Assembly: GCA_947561715.1 (NCBI GenBank)
Contig: OX387198.1
Span: 620,001-684,000 of the forward strand
Origin: Ascidia mentula
Lineage: Eukaryota > Chordata > Ascidiacea > Phlebobranchia > Ascidiidae
DNA: 64,000 nt
Reading direction: 5' to 3'
Position 1 is the stretch's first letter. Each line of letters opens with the position of its first letter. A program made the position numbers and the translations under genes. The notes beneath the pieces were generated by a model, which searched no databases, was not told where the DNA came from, and was given only the letters and a program-made list of their open reading frames with translations. Positions 21,937 through 34,282 of the stretch are shown here, one piece after another.

Positions 21937-23070
21937 TTAGATGACAAGGTGAAGGGCTGCAACAGCAAGCAATGCCAACTTAAACGGATCGAATCTGACA
22001 AAACCACATGAACCAGTTTTAGTGGATGGTATAGTTGTAGTGGTTGGTATGGTTGTAGTGGTTTTGATGGTTGTAGTGGTTGTTGTAGTGGTTGGAATGA
22101 CTATATTGGTTGGGTATGTTGCCGTGTTGCACCCATCTGTAGGTATTTACACAAAGAAGACGTTAGTCTTAAACATAATTCGACCTGAAAATAGTAACCA
22201 GAAATCTGCTGTGAATCTAGATAACCCCACAACGAAAAATTAGATATCAACTCTAAAATGAACAATTTTTTATGCATCTCTTCCACGAGCATGTGGACAT
22301 TACTGCATGCAAGTCGGGCTTCACGTCCTAACTGCAAATCAGTCATGTGGGATATTTTGGAAGAAAAACGTTAAAAAAACGATTCTGTGGACCTGTGCTG
22401 CAAACAGATGTACAGACGCTGAAGAGACAACCTGTCGGTATTAGCGACGATCCACACGATCTGGCGATACTTCCTGTATCTGTAACACACAGGAACAAAT
22501 TTGTATATAAAAGTACTTGATTTCGTCATTAATAGAAAAAAAATTATTGTGTAATTATTGATGATCTGCGTATATGATATAAGGACAATTACCTTCGTGT
22601 AAAACGGTCACACAAGCATTAAGCAACCAGAAGCATGAGACCAAATGATCTTCAGACACTTGTGGACCCAAACAACCAGATCCAGGTGTTACAAACGAGT
22701 TGTGCAAACAAACATAACAGTCGATGGCTTCACCTGCAATATTTAATATTTCAAATTAACCACGTTTCATCATTTCCATATTGAACCCGAACATTTGATG
22801 CCGACGGGCAAAGGAGTTATGGCGAAATGCAAAATTGCATTTTAATAGTTTATGTTGTCATGAATTTATCAAAGTTATTTAGGCGAATTTCTAAATCACG
22901 ATCATTTCCATAAAATAAGGAAGCGATACAAGAACAAATAAAACAAATTTGAAGCAATCTGTACGGCGCCCTTGAGAAGCATTTACACACAGTGTTTGTT
23001 GTGTTTTATAATGCAACGACTTACATTTTGTAAACATAGACAGGACGATGGCCAAAATGACAATCTTCAT
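21937..23070 (-). CDS. Ly6/uPAR-like GPI-anchored protein, type B, gene 11 (intact)
   Basis: E1 23025-23070, E2 22593-22733, E3 22393-22479, E4 21937-22136; 157 aa. Ten-cysteine LU domain starting EAIDCYVC and ending VCTSVCST-D-GCN. The stalk is of middle length, with one unit changed so that PTTTT gives way to IPSTKTGSCG near the tail. Signal peptide MKIVILAIVLSMFTK. TGACGTCA at 23268-23275 is 198 bp upstream of the ATG. E2 and E3 are close to genes 1 and 13. Confidence 0.85.
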
Positions 23071-23846
23071 GTTTCGAGTTATTTAAACCACTGTGTATTC
23101 CTCTAATGCAAAATAAATCCTAACACTGAATCACACGGAAATCAAACTACAAACCGCAAGCATCAAACAAGCAACCTCTCAGATAAACGCATTTACTTAA
23201 ACCAGTTGTAATGAACTCCAACCTCCATCCCCTTTTTTCTAGCGGACGAAACTTTTGTTTCTACCAATGACGTCACATCCAATTTGTGAACATGTGACAT
23301 TCTCACCTCTTTCCGTTAACTTTTAAGCCGTGTCTAAAATATCTAGTTCTTAACTATAATTTGTAGAAATGAATTCTCCAGTAAATATTCAGTATATTTA
23401 TTTCTATAATTTGTTTCACTGAAGTTTATTGCGTGAAAGTCATGAGAAATGATCGTAGTTTGTCGATATTATATTATGTGTTGGCATAAAGTCGCGATAC
23501 ATTTGGCAGATGGGAATGAATACAAATTCGAATTAATGAATCAATGATAAGTTGACAGAGTTATTGTCACGCATGGAAACGTTCGTAGTATTGATGATGG
23601 AGCTAGGCGCATCCGACCATGTTCGCAGACTTGGTTCAGACTGTGTCGTCATGCTCCAACGCACAGTGGCATTGGGGTTAATCTACGTTAGTCTCTGCCT
23701 TGGCTAAAATTCCGGCAAAATCTGACCACAATTTTCACAACATAAGTTTTCTACAGAGTTTTATTGAACGTAACGTCAAGTGTTCCAATGTTACAATCAG
23801 CCAGTTTAAAAATCTTCTTGTGCCTTCGTGTTGAAAGTAGGAATGA
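23071..23846. other. intergenic spacer upstream of gene 11
   Basis: Contains the GAAACTTTTGTT..TGACGTCAC module, the AT-rich segment, GTCACGCATGG near 23568, and the 3' flank of the next type A exon 4. No gene. Confidence 0.55.
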
Positions 23847-24392
23847 TTACAACACAAGGAGAAGAGCTGCTACAGCAAGCAATGCCAACTTGTATGGATC
23901 AAATCTGGAGGAATTTGCTGCGTTGCATCCGTCTGTAGGGGTTAATACGACAAAATAATTTATTGGAAAAAACATATTGGATAAATGATTTTATCACTAA
24001 AATTAAACCGAACTGAAACAATTGTTTAACAAATAAAGAAACAATTTGCAAAGAAAATCCTTAGAAAGAGAAATCAAAAGTTTGACAACCCGTTTATAAA
24101 AATGCGGATTTTTAAAATATAGTTTTATTTTGTGGAGTTTTATTCCCAAAAATTCATATCCATGAGCATCAGCGAGCTTGAATTGTACGAAAAAAGTTTG
24201 CTACGCACACTGTGCTTAGCTGTTTACCACCCTACATTCCATAACCCTTACGAATACTTTCTTGGTGTTTCCCTTCAACTCATGGAGGCACAAAACCGCA
24301 CGCGATGTAATTCAACCCCCTCCCCCCCCCCCCCAGTAGGGCGGGAAATTCCACCCAGCCGTGAAAATTCTTAGAAACGAGTTTGTGCAAAC
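23847..24392 (-). pseudogene. orphan type A exon 4 with intron 3
   Basis: Exon 4 (23847-23932) is intact and intron 3 follows with its C tract. A 22-base fragment of B exon 2 (24371-24392) comes next, then the sequence jumps to the region upstream of a type A exon 1 (AGCAATACCGGTTCC). Exons 1-3 are missing. This looks like the A/B chimera of 3817 and 26641 with a further deletion. Confidence 0.75.
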
Positions 24393-24700
24393 CAGCAATA
24401 CCGGTTCCAATTTCAGCCCTTCAATCCTAAAGAACTAAAAAAAACTAAAACATTAATGTCAAAAATCTCGCCAAACAAATTTTTGAAATGAAATGCAACG
24501 CAGAAGAAATGGATGCTCCAGTGTTGTACAATGGCATTGCAGTTAACCTGAGTCTGTCTCTGCCTCGTGACTAAAATTACGGCAAAACCTGACTACAAAT
24601 TATCACAACAAAAAAGTTTCCCACTGCCTTTTATTGAATGCAACTTTATCTGTTCCAGCCTGAGAAGCTGCCAGAATAGAAAAGTTTAAACTGGAAACTG

Positions 24701-25881
24701 TTAGATGACAAGGTGAAGGGCTGCAACAGCAAGCAATGCCAACTTAAACGGATCGAATCTGACAAAACCACATGAACCAGTTGTAGTGGATGGTATAGTT
24801 GTAGTGGTTGGGATGGTTGTAGTGGTTGGTATGATTGTAGTAGGTGGGATGGTTGTAGTGGTTGGGATGGTTGTAGTGGTTTTGATGGTTGTGGTGGTTG
24901 TTGTAGTGGTTGGAATGACTATATTGGTTGGGTATGTTGCCGTGTTGCACCCATCTGTAGGTATTTACACAAAGAAGACGTTAGTCTTAAACATAATTCG
25001 ACCTGAAAATAGTAACCAGAAATCTGCTGTGAATCTAGATAACCCCACAACGAAAAATTAGATATCAACTCTAAAATGAACAATTTTTTATGCATCTCTT
25101 CCACGAGCATGTGGACATTACTGCATGCCAGCCGGGCTTCACGTCCTAACTGCAAATCAGTCATGTGGGATATTTTGGAAGAAAAACGTTAAAAAAACGA
25201 TTCTGTGGACCTGTGCTGCAAACAGATGTACAGACGCTGAAGAGACAACCTGTCGGTATTAGCGACGATCCACACGATCTGGCGATACTTCCTGTATCTG
25301 TAACACACAGGAACAAATTTGTATATAAAAGTACTTGATTTCGTCATTACTAGAAAAAAAATTATTGTGCATTTATTGATGATCTGCGTATAAGGACAAT
25401 TACCTTCGTGTAAAACGGTCACACAGGCATCAAGCAACCAGAAGCATGAGACCAAATGATCTTCAGACACTTGTGGACCCAAACAACCAGATCCAGGTGT
25501 TAGAAACGAGTTGTGCAAACAAACATAACAGTCGATGGCTTCACCTGCAATATTTAATATTTCAGATTAACCACGTTTCATCATTTCCATATTGAACCCG
25601 AACATTTGAAGCCGACGGGCAAAGGAGTTATGGCGAAATGCAAAATTGCATTTTAATAGTTTATGTTGTCATGAATTTATCAAAGTTATTTAGGTGACTT
25701 TCTAAATCACGATCATTTCCATAAAATAAGGGAGCGATACAAGAACAAATAAAACAAATTTGAAGCAATCTGTACGGCGCCCTTGAGAAGCATTTACGCA
25801 CAGTGTTTGTTGTGTTTTATAATGCAACGACTTACATTTTGTAAACATAGACAGGACGATGGCCAAAATAACAATCTTCAT
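24701..25881 (-). CDS. Ly6/uPAR-like GPI-anchored protein, type B, gene 13 (intact, longest stalk)
   Basis: E1 25836-25881, E2 25404-25544, E3 25211-25297, E4 24701-24954; 175 aa, the longest protein of the array because exon 4 is 254 nt. The stalk has the most 18-bp TTTTIP units seen, with variants such as TTTIIP and IPPT. LU domain and signal peptide are nearly those of gene 1. All four exons are open and every junction keeps phase 1. TGACGTCA at 26079-26086 is 198 bp upstream of the ATG. Confidence 0.85.
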
Positions 25882-26640
25882 GTTTCGAGTTATTTAAACC
25901 ACTGTGTATTCCTCCAATGTAAAATAAATCCTAACACTGAATCACACGGAAATCAAACTACAAACCGCAAGCATCAAACAAGCAACCTCTCAGATAAACG
26001 CATTTACTTAAACCAGTTGTAATGAACTCCAACCTCCATCCCCTTTTTTCTAGCGGACGAAACTTCTGTTTCTACCAATGACGTCACATCCAATTTGTGA
26101 ACATGTGACATTCTCACCTCTTTCCGTTAACTTTTAAGCCGTGTCTAAAATATCTAGTTCTTAACTACAACTTGTGGCAATGAATTCTCCAGTAAATATT
26201 CAGTATATTTATTTGTATAATTTGTTTCACTGAAGTTTATTGCATGGAAGTCATGAGAAATGCTCGTTGTTTGTCGATATTATATTATGTGTTGGCATAA
26301 ATCCGCGATACATTTGGCAGATGGGAATGAATACAAATTCGAATTAATGAATCAATGATAAGTTGACAGAGTTATTGTCACGCATGGAAACGTTCGTAGT
26401 ATTGATGATGGAGCTAAGCGCATCCGACCATGTTCGCAGACTTGGTTCAGACTGTGTCGTCATGCTCCAACGCAGCATTGGCTAGTCTCTGCCTTGGCTA
26501 AAATTCCGGCAAAATCTGACCACAATTTTCACAACATAAGTTTTCTACAGAGTTTTATTGAACGTAACGTCAAGTGTTCCAATGTTACAATCAGCCAGTT
26601 AAAAAATCTTCTTGTGCCTTCGTGTTGAAAGTAGGAATGA
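25882..26640. other. intergenic spacer upstream of gene 13
   Basis: Near-copy of the 3058-3816 spacer, with TGACGTCA module, GTCACGCATGG and the 3' flank of a type A exon 4. No gene. Confidence 0.55.
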
Positions 26641-27544
26641 TTACAACACAAGGAGAAGAGATGCTACAGCAAGCAATGCCAACTTGTATGGATCAAATCT
26701 GGAGGAATTTGCTGCGTTGCATCCGTCTGTAGGGGTTAATACGACAAAATAATTTATTGGAAAAAACATATTGGATAAATGATTTTATCACCAAAAATTA
26801 AACCGAACTGAAATAATTGTTTAACAAATAAAGAAACAATTTGCAAAGAAAATCCTTAGAAAGAGAAATCAAAAGTTTGACAACCCGTTTATAAAAATGC
26901 GCATTTTTAAAAAAAGTATTTTTTTGTAGAGTTTTATTCCCAAAAATTCATATCCATGAGCATCAGCGAGCTTGAATTGTACGAAAGAAGTTTGCTACGC
27001 ACACTGTGCTTAGCTGTTTACCACCCTACATTCCATAACCCTTACGAATACTTTCTTGGTGTTTCCCTTCAACTCATGGAGGCACAAAACCGCACGCGAT
27101 GTAATTCAACCCCCTCCCCCCCCCCAGTAGGGCGGGAAATTCCACCCAGCCGTGAAAATTCTTAGAAACGAGTTTGTGCAAACAAACATAACAGTCGATG
27201 GCTTCACCTGCAATATTAAATATTTCAGATTAACCATGTTTCATCATTTCCATATTGAACCTGAACATTTGATGCCGACGGGCAAAGGAGTTATGGCGAG
27301 ATGCAAAACTAAATTTTAATAGTTTATGTTGTCATGAATTTATCAAAGTTATTCAGGCGACTTTCTAAATCATGAACAATTCCATAAAATAAGGAAGCGA
27401 TACAAGAACAAATAAAATCAATTTGATTTGAAGCAATTTGTGCGACGCCCTTGGGAAACATTTACTCACAGTTTTAGTTGTGTTTTATAACTACTTACAT
27501 TTCGTGAAGATAGACAGGACGGTGGTCAAAATAACAATCTTCAT
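26641..27544 (-). pseudogene. A/B chimeric Ly6 locus missing exon 3 (second copy)
   Basis: E4 of type A 26641-26726, exon 2 fragment of type B 27162-27207 with the same extra T, and B exon 1 27499-27544. The junction after the C tract is the same as at 3817-4717, so the chimera formed once and was then duplicated together with its neighbour B gene (24.7-27.8 kb corresponds to 1.9-5.0 kb). Confidence 0.75.
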
Positions 27545-28180
27545 GATTTGAGCTGTTTCTCACCTCTTTCCGTTAACTTCTAAAATATCTAGTTCTTAAC
27601 TATAATTTGTAGAAATGAATTCTCCAGTAAATATTCAGTATATTTATTTGTATAATTTGTTTCACTGAAGTTTATTGCGTGAAAGCCATGAGAAATGCTT
27701 GTTGTTTGTTGATATTATATTATGATATATTATGTGTTGGCATAAATCCGCGATACATTTGGCAGATGGGAATGAATACAAATTCGAATTAATGAATCAA
27801 TGATAAGTTGACAGAGTTATTGTCAAGCATGAAAGTTATGTAGTGATTTTGACGTAATAATAAAAAAAAAGAATCACCAAATACCGAAACTATTACTGGA
27901 AACTGAGAATAGGTTTTGACTACCAGGTAAACTGATGGATGTTAAACTGTTCGTTCTTCTGGTGAAAAATAACAAACATCAACCATTAGTTAAAAAAGAT
28001 TGTATTTCGCTGGAGTTTCGTCTGTGTATCCCGCTGTACTTTAGGTGTTGCGACCTTTTTTACGTTTCTCGTCGCGAAATTTCCTAAGACAAGAAATAAC
28101 TTATGTGCGGCCTGTTAACACCATCGTCAAGGTTCTATGCGATGCAGAAACAACACCGTGGGCCTTTGGTAGACAAATGT

Positions 28181-28354
28181 TCACTTCTTCTTGGACACAC
28201 CAACAGTACGACCATCCTCACGGAGCTTGTTATCGAGCTGGCTAGACAAGACCTCGCTGAACTTGCCATCGCGGGCATCCTTCTGTGGATTGAGAAACCA
28301 ATCAGGAATCTTGTGCGGGCTCTGCATGATGATAACAACACGATCAAGTTCAGT
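28181..28354 (-). pseudogene. ribosomal protein S18 fragment with internal in-frame deletion
   Basis: Reads [31 protein letters not shown] and then jumps to [10 protein letters not shown] and stop. This is the C-terminal part of eukaryotic S18 (uS13), a small-subunit head protein, with about 32 residues missing compared with the copy at 37171-37440. The conserved NRQKD is changed to NPQKD. The lack of the N-terminal half and the deletion mark it as non-functional. Confidence 0.8.
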
Positions 28355-29130
28355 TTAATGTTCCTAGCTACTTATTTTTCTTGACCATTGTTTCTATTCA
28401 CCCAAGTAGCAGCGTTCCAGACGGGCAATGTGTTAGATGCAATAGAATATCTCTAGCGACTACAAGTGGCATTCAAGCTGCAGATTTGTAACCGCATGGG
28501 GGACAATGTATATATTCAACATATCAGTGTTAGGGGGGATTGGTAGCATCGGTCAAAAATAAATAAAGATTTCTTCGACTTCAGCTTGTACAACTTATAC
28601 AAGTATTATTACCCAATTCTTTCCTGTCAGTACTTTCGGCATCGGTCTTTTCTTGGTCGAATCGTCGTTTCTCTTTCGCATTATTTTTACAGGACTTTAC
28701 AAACGTTTACCGCAATACTTGTTGGGATGAAGCGTTTTATTGAAGAACATGATTTCTACACATAAACCGCTTGTGATCCGGTAAAATAAAGTGGCAAGGT
28801 CACCGCGCCTTGTCACAATTAGGTCTTATGAGAAATTTTCAACGGATGACAGAGAGAACGCGGGATAAAAATCTTGCAAATTCGTATACAGAGAGTCGTC
28901 TTACCATCCTAAATCAACTATTCAATGCACGATTTATTCCCCATAGCTTTACTTCGCTTTGCAAGAAACATAATCCCCACGTTACTTCATCCAAACCCTC
29001 AAAAAGGTGGAAAAACAAAACTTATATTTTTTTAATATAGGGTACCCTGCAGATCAACGTTGACCGAAAGGTAACACAAAGTGGAGACTAGTGTGCCTGC
29101 TAGTTTAAAACCAGCACAGTGCTACTCAAC

Positions 29131-29190
29131 AGCTGCACTGATGAGACCTTACAGGTCGAAACAGTGCGTGTACACACCCTGTCTGCAGCT
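29131..29190 (+). ncRNA. type I hammerhead ribozyme candidate (best match)
   Basis: AGCTGCA (29131-29137), CTGATGA (29138-29144), a 5-bp stem II GACCT-tac-AGGTC, GAAA (29158-29161), stem III CAG..CTG extended by GTGTACAC, U-C cleavage site (29182-29183), and TGCAGCT (29184-29190) pairing perfectly with the first strand. Every core nucleotide of the hammerhead is present, including the A-U pair closing stem III. About 60 bp upstream is ACACAAAGTGG. A second, decayed copy ends at 29346. Confidence 0.75.
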
Positions 29191-29295
29191 TTGCAATAAT
29201 ATGGCTTTTTTTGCACATACAAAACTTATATATTTCCACAAAGTGGAAATCGTTGCTTGGCCGTTTGGTCAGCAAAGTCGTCTGATCGTCACACC

Positions 29296-29346
29296 AGCCG
29301 CTCTGAAGACCTCATAGGTAGAAACAGTGGCCATATGTATGCAGCT
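29296..29346 (+). ncRNA. decayed hammerhead, tandem partner of 29131
   Basis: CTGAAGA (within CUGANGA), CCT-cat-AGG stem II, GAAA, ACAG..ATGT with one stem III mismatch, then A and TGCAGCT. Stem I 5' strand is changed (AGCCGCT). It follows its own CCACAAAGTGG (from 29237). The expected cut points of the two ribozymes are 156 nt apart (29184-29339). Confidence 0.5.
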
Positions 29347-30823
29347 CACATCATTAAATGTTTCTTTTCCAATTCCTTCATGTGCATCAGAATAAAAATC
29401 TGCACAAAACCACTAACTGCGAGTAATTTCATTCGTTTGGCAACTCTTATATTCCCGCATTTTTTAGTCTTCTGGCCGCTCTTTGTATAATTGTGAGGAC
29501 ATCCAAACATATGGAGTGACTTTGCAAAGGTGATTTTAAGGCACGACGCCAGCAAATCACTCTATTTAGTCCAACGGTTGACTGAACATACAAACCGCAA
29601 CGCCGAACGCCGACACCGATCGCGACGATCTTACGGAAATGGCGCAATTGCAAACCATCCAATCGTAAGACGTTTTGCATCACACGAACTGGTATTCAAT
29701 CTTGTTATCTTCACGCATGACCGCGCATGTCTAAACGTTGCGTTATCTTGGTGAAAACAAGTGCATTCGACCGTTACATAAGAAGGACAAGGGAAAAAAT
29801 GTTATCTTGCACCAACCTCAGTAAATTTGGATTGACAAATTTTCAAAATTATTTGCGGGATATTATTTATTTTTACCGATGGTTTTGCTCAAGGCGATCC
29901 CTACAAAATTGATTTCTTTTTTCCATCGAACGAACTTCTGTTCTGAACAGTTACGTCACCTCTAATCGGCTCACGACTTTAGAGTGACGTAAGAGTCTCA
30001 TCTAAAAATTGGTGCCCAGGTTGCATCGTTTCGTTGTTTTCTCCTCGCGTATGCCAGTGAGACAGAAAGGACCGATTGCGCAGTTCTGATGCTTGGTTAT
30101 GTGCTGTACCATTATCATGATGATTCCAAGCTGAACAGCAGGCGAAACGTCGGTCAAAAAAAGGTTACGTTTAATTGTACAAAGAGGAAAGGTTATTAAA
30201 ATACAAGACGTAACTGCATGCGAACAAAATGAAACGCCTTGGTGATAGTTTGAGGCCTAATTGGGCGTCGTCATAAACGCCACGTTTTGGTGGAAAACAA
30301 GTGCATTCGACCGTGGCCTCTGCCGACTTTGCCCAGACGATCTCACCTCGCTCAAACTTTTCAATTGTCATACTTACATATGACGTCACAAGTGAGATGT
30401 GATGCTTGACGTTTGTTGGTCTGCAACATGGATGCCAACCTTTTCCAACCACAAGTCAAAATATCCAAGAGACCACACAATATCTGGCAATTTTGTTCCA
30501 TTCAATGTCCATGTTGTGGATTATCGTTTTTTTTTGTGCTGTGATGCATATGGTTACAGGAAAAAGCAGCCCCGGGTCAAATGCATCAGCCTGAGAGGTC
30601 AGATATGTCCCAAAAACGTACCACAAAAAAATATTTTTGATAATTTTGGTGTGTTTGGCAATTCATGACTAAATCGATTGCATTCGTAAATTATTTTGAA
30701 ATGAAATGCAAAGCAGAAGAAATGGATGTTCCAGTGTTTTACAATGGGATTCCTGAGTCTATCTCTGCCACGTGAATAAAATTACGGCAAAACCTGACTA
30801 CAATAATCACAAAAAAAAAGTTT

Positions 30824-31969
30824 TCAACCTCTTTTATTGAATGTAACTTTATCTGTTCCAACCTGAGAAGCTGCCAGAATAGAAAAGTTTAAACTGGAAA
30901 CTGTTAGATGACAAGGTGAAGGATCAAATCTGACGAAACCACATGAACCAGTTGTAGTGGTTGGGATGGTAGTAGTGGTTGTTGTAGTGGTTGGAATGAC
31001 TATATTGGTTGGGTACGTTGCCGTGTTGCACCCATCTGTAGGGATTTACACAAAGAAGACGTTAGTCTTAAACATAATTCGACCTGAAAATAGTAGCCAG
31101 AAATCTGCTGTGAATCTAGATCAACCCACAATGAAACACTAGATATCAACTCTAAAATGAACAATTTCTTATGCATCTCTTCCAGCAGCATGTGGCCATT
31201 ACTGCATGCAAGTTGGGCTTCACGTCCTAACTGCAAATCAGTTATGTGGCATATTTTCGAAGAAAAGCGTTAAAAAAACGTTTCTGCGGACCCGTGCTGC
31301 AAACGGATGTACAGATGCTGAAGAGACAACCAGTCGGTATTAACGACGATCCACACGATCTGGCGATACCTCCTGTATCTGTTACACACAGGAACAAATT
31401 TGTATATAAAAGTACTTGATTTCGTCATAAACAGAAAAAATTTTATTGTGTAATTATTGATGATCTGCGTATATGATATAAGGACAATTACCTTCGTGTA
31501 AAACGGTCACACAAGCATCAAACAACCCGAAGCATGAGACCAAATGATCTTCAGACACTTGTGGACCCAAACAACCAGATCCAGGTGTTAGAAACGAGTT
31601 GTGCAAACACATATAACAGTCGATGGCTTCACCTGCAATATTTAATATTTCAGATTAACCATGTTTCATCATTTCCATATTGAACCTGAACATTTGATGT
31701 CGACAGGCAAAGGAGTTATGGCGAGATGCAAAACTGAATTTTAATGGTTTATGTTGTCATGAATTTATCAAAGTTATTCAGGCGACTTTCTAAATCATGA
31801 ACAATTCCATAAAATAAGGAAGCGATACAAGAACAAATAAAATCAATTTGATTTAAAGCAATCTGTACGGCGCCCTTGAGAAGCATTTACTCACAGTTTT
31901 TGTTGTGTTTTATAACTACTTACATTTCGTGAAGACAGACAGGACGATGGTCAAAATAACAATCTTCAT
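30824..31969 (-). CDS. Ly6/uPAR-like protein, type B, gene 15, GPI tail lost by frameshift
   Basis: E1 31924-31969, E2 31492-31632, E3 31292-31378, E4 30824-31035; about 161 aa. Signal peptide, LU domain with ten cysteines (IDCYMC variant) and Thr stalk are intact. In exon 4 a 32-bp deletion near 30909 removes the codons between RFD and CHLVI, shifting the frame. The protein now ends in about 33 new, largely polar residues (PSPCHLTVSSLNFSILAASQ..) and a stop at 30824-30826, before which the old AATAAA lies. The hydrophobic GPI signal is gone, so the product should be secreted rather than anchored, or it is a decaying gene. TGACGTCA at 32200-32207. Confidence 0.75.
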
Positions 31970-33167
31970 GTTTTAATCTGTTTGAATCACTGTGTATTCC
32001 TCCTATGTAAAATAAATCCTAACGCTAAATGACATGGAAATCAAATTACGAAACGTAAGTATAATAAACCTCGGAGATAACCGGATTTACTAAAACCAGT
32101 TGTAATAAACTCCACCCTCCACCCCATTGTGAATTCGCCCCGAAATTTTTTTATCTGAGTTTCCTTTTTTCCAGCGGACGAAACTTCTGTTTCTACCAAT
32201 GACGTCACATCCAACGTGTGAACATGTGACATTCTCACCTTTTTCCGTTAAATTTTATGCCGTGTCAAAATGTCTAGTTTTCAACTATAATTTGTGGCAA
32301 TGAATTCTTCAGTAAATATTCAATATATTTATTTGTATAATTTGTTTCACTGAAGTTTATTGTGTGGAAGTCATGAGAAATGCTCGTTGTTTGCCGATAT
32401 TTTAGTATGTGTTGGAATAATGTCGCGATACATTTGGCAGATGGGGATGAACACAAATTCGAATTAATGAATCAATGATAAGTTGACAGTGTTATTGTCA
32501 CGCATGGAAGCGTTTGTAGTATTGATGATGGGGCCAAGTGAATTCGACCATTTTCGCAGACTTGGTTCAGACTGTGTCGTCATGCTCCAACGCACAGTGG
32601 CATTGGGGTTAATTTACGTTAGTCTCTGCCTTGGCTAAAATTGCGACGAAATCTGACCACAATTTTTACAACATAAGTTTTCTACAGAGTTTTATTGAAC
32701 GTAAAGTGTTCCAATTTTACAAGCATCCAGTGTTAAAAGCTTATTGTCCCTTCGTGTTGAAAGTCCATGTTGTGGATTATCTTTTTTTGTACTGTGATGC
32801 ATATGTTTACTGGAAAAAGCAGCACTGGGCCAAATTCGTCGGCCTGAGAGGTCAGATATGTCCCAAAAATGTACCACAAATAAAAATATTTTTGGTAATT
32901 TTGGTGTGTTTGGCAATTCATGACTAAATCGAGTGAAGTCGAAATTATTTTGAAATGAAATGCAAAGCAGAAGAAATGGATGCTCCAGTGTTGTACAATG
33001 GCATTGCGGTTAACCTGAGTCTGTCTCTGCCTGGTGAATAAAATTACGGCAAAATCTGACTACAAATTATCACAACAAAAAAGTTTCCCACTGCCTTTTA
33101 TTGAATGCAACTTTATCTGTTCCAACGTGAGAGGCTACCAGAATAGAAAAGTTTAAACTGGAAACTG
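31970..33167. other. long-type intergenic spacer
   Basis: TGACGTCA module, GTCACGCATGG near 32500, then the spacer block also found at 8600-9070 and 13920-14420. No gene supported. Confidence 0.55.
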
Positions 33168-34282
33168 TTAGATAACAAGATGAAGGGCTGCAACAGCAAG
33201 CAATGCCAACTTAAACGGATCGAATCTGACAAAACCACATGAACCAGTTGTAGTGGTTGGGATGGTTGTAGTGGTTTTGATGGTTGTGGTGGTTGTTGTA
33301 GTGGTTGGAATGACTATATAAGTTGGGTACGTTGCTGTGTTGCACCCATCTGTAGGGATTTACACAAAGAAGACGTTAGTCTTAAACATAATTCGACCTA
33401 AAATTTGTAGCCAAAAATCTGCTGTGAATCTAGATAACCCCACAACGAAACACTAGATATCAACTCTAAAATGAACAATTTCTTATGCATCTCTTCCACG
33501 AGCATGTGGCCATTACTACATGCAAGCCGGGCTTCACGTCCTAACTGCAAATCAGTTATGTGGCATATTTTAGAAGAAAAGCGTTAAAAAAACGTTTCTG
33601 CGGACCTGTGCTGCAAACAGATGTACAGATGCTGAAGAGACAACCTGTCGGTATTAGCGACGATCCACATGATCTGGCGATACTTCCTGTATCTGTTACA
33701 CACAGGAACAAATTTGTACAAGAAAATACTTGATTTCGTCATAAATAGAAAAAAAATATTGTGTAATTATTGATGATCTGCGTATATGATATAAGGACAA
33801 TTACCTTCGTGTAAAACGGTCACACAAGCATCAAACAACCCGAAGCATGAGACCAAATAACCTTCCGACACTTGCGGTCCAAGACATCCAGATCCAGGTG
33901 TTAGAAACGAGTTGTGCAAACAAACATAACAGTCGATGGCTTCACCTGCAATATTGAATATTTCAGATTAACCATGTTTCATCATTTCCATATTGAACCT
34001 GAACATTTCATACCGACGGGCAAAGGAGTTATGGCGAGATGCAAAACTGAATTTTAATGGTTTATGTTGTCATGAATTTATCAAAGTTATTCAGGCGACT
34101 TTCTAAATCATGAACAATTCCATAAAATAAGGAAGCGATACCAGAACAAATAAAATCAATTTGATTTAAAGCAATCTGTACGACGCCCTTGAGAAGCATT
34201 TACTCACAGTTTTTGTTGTGTTTTATAACTACTTACATTTCGTGAAGATAGACAGGACGATGATCAAAATAACAATCTTCAT
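33168..34282 (-). CDS. Ly6/uPAR-like GPI-anchored protein, type B, gene 16 (intact)
   Basis: E1 34237-34282, E2 33805-33945, E3 33606-33692, E4 33168-33349; 151 aa. Signal peptide MKIVILIIVLSIFTK. Ten-cysteine LU domain from EAIDCYVC to VCTSVCST-D-GCN. Short stalk (exon 4 of 182 nt, shared with loci at 9080, 35481 and 40749), beginning TATYPTYIVIP. Hydrophobic tail LALLAVAALHLVI. AATAAA follows. The module TGACGTCA is at 34513-34520. E2 resembles gene 4 in its second half (SEGYLVSCFGLFDAC). Confidence 0.85.

Larger units (their letters stand above)
27840..30823. repeat. X block copy 4 with non-Ly6 sequence
   Basis: After GTTATTGTCA near 27820 the sequence leaves the Ly6 spacer. It holds an S18 fragment (28181-28354), two hammerhead-containing elements in tandem (about 29070-29346), and the common X-block sequence to about 30670, then the 3' flank of a B gene. 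Open frames at 28810-29040 and 29727-29912 recur in the 37 kb and other copies but show no recognisable domain. The closest relative is 36830-39815. Confidence 0.65.

Noticed and set aside
28045..28245. Plus-strand frames at 28045-28384 and 37035-37542
   Set aside because: Antisense to the S18 fragments and their flank.
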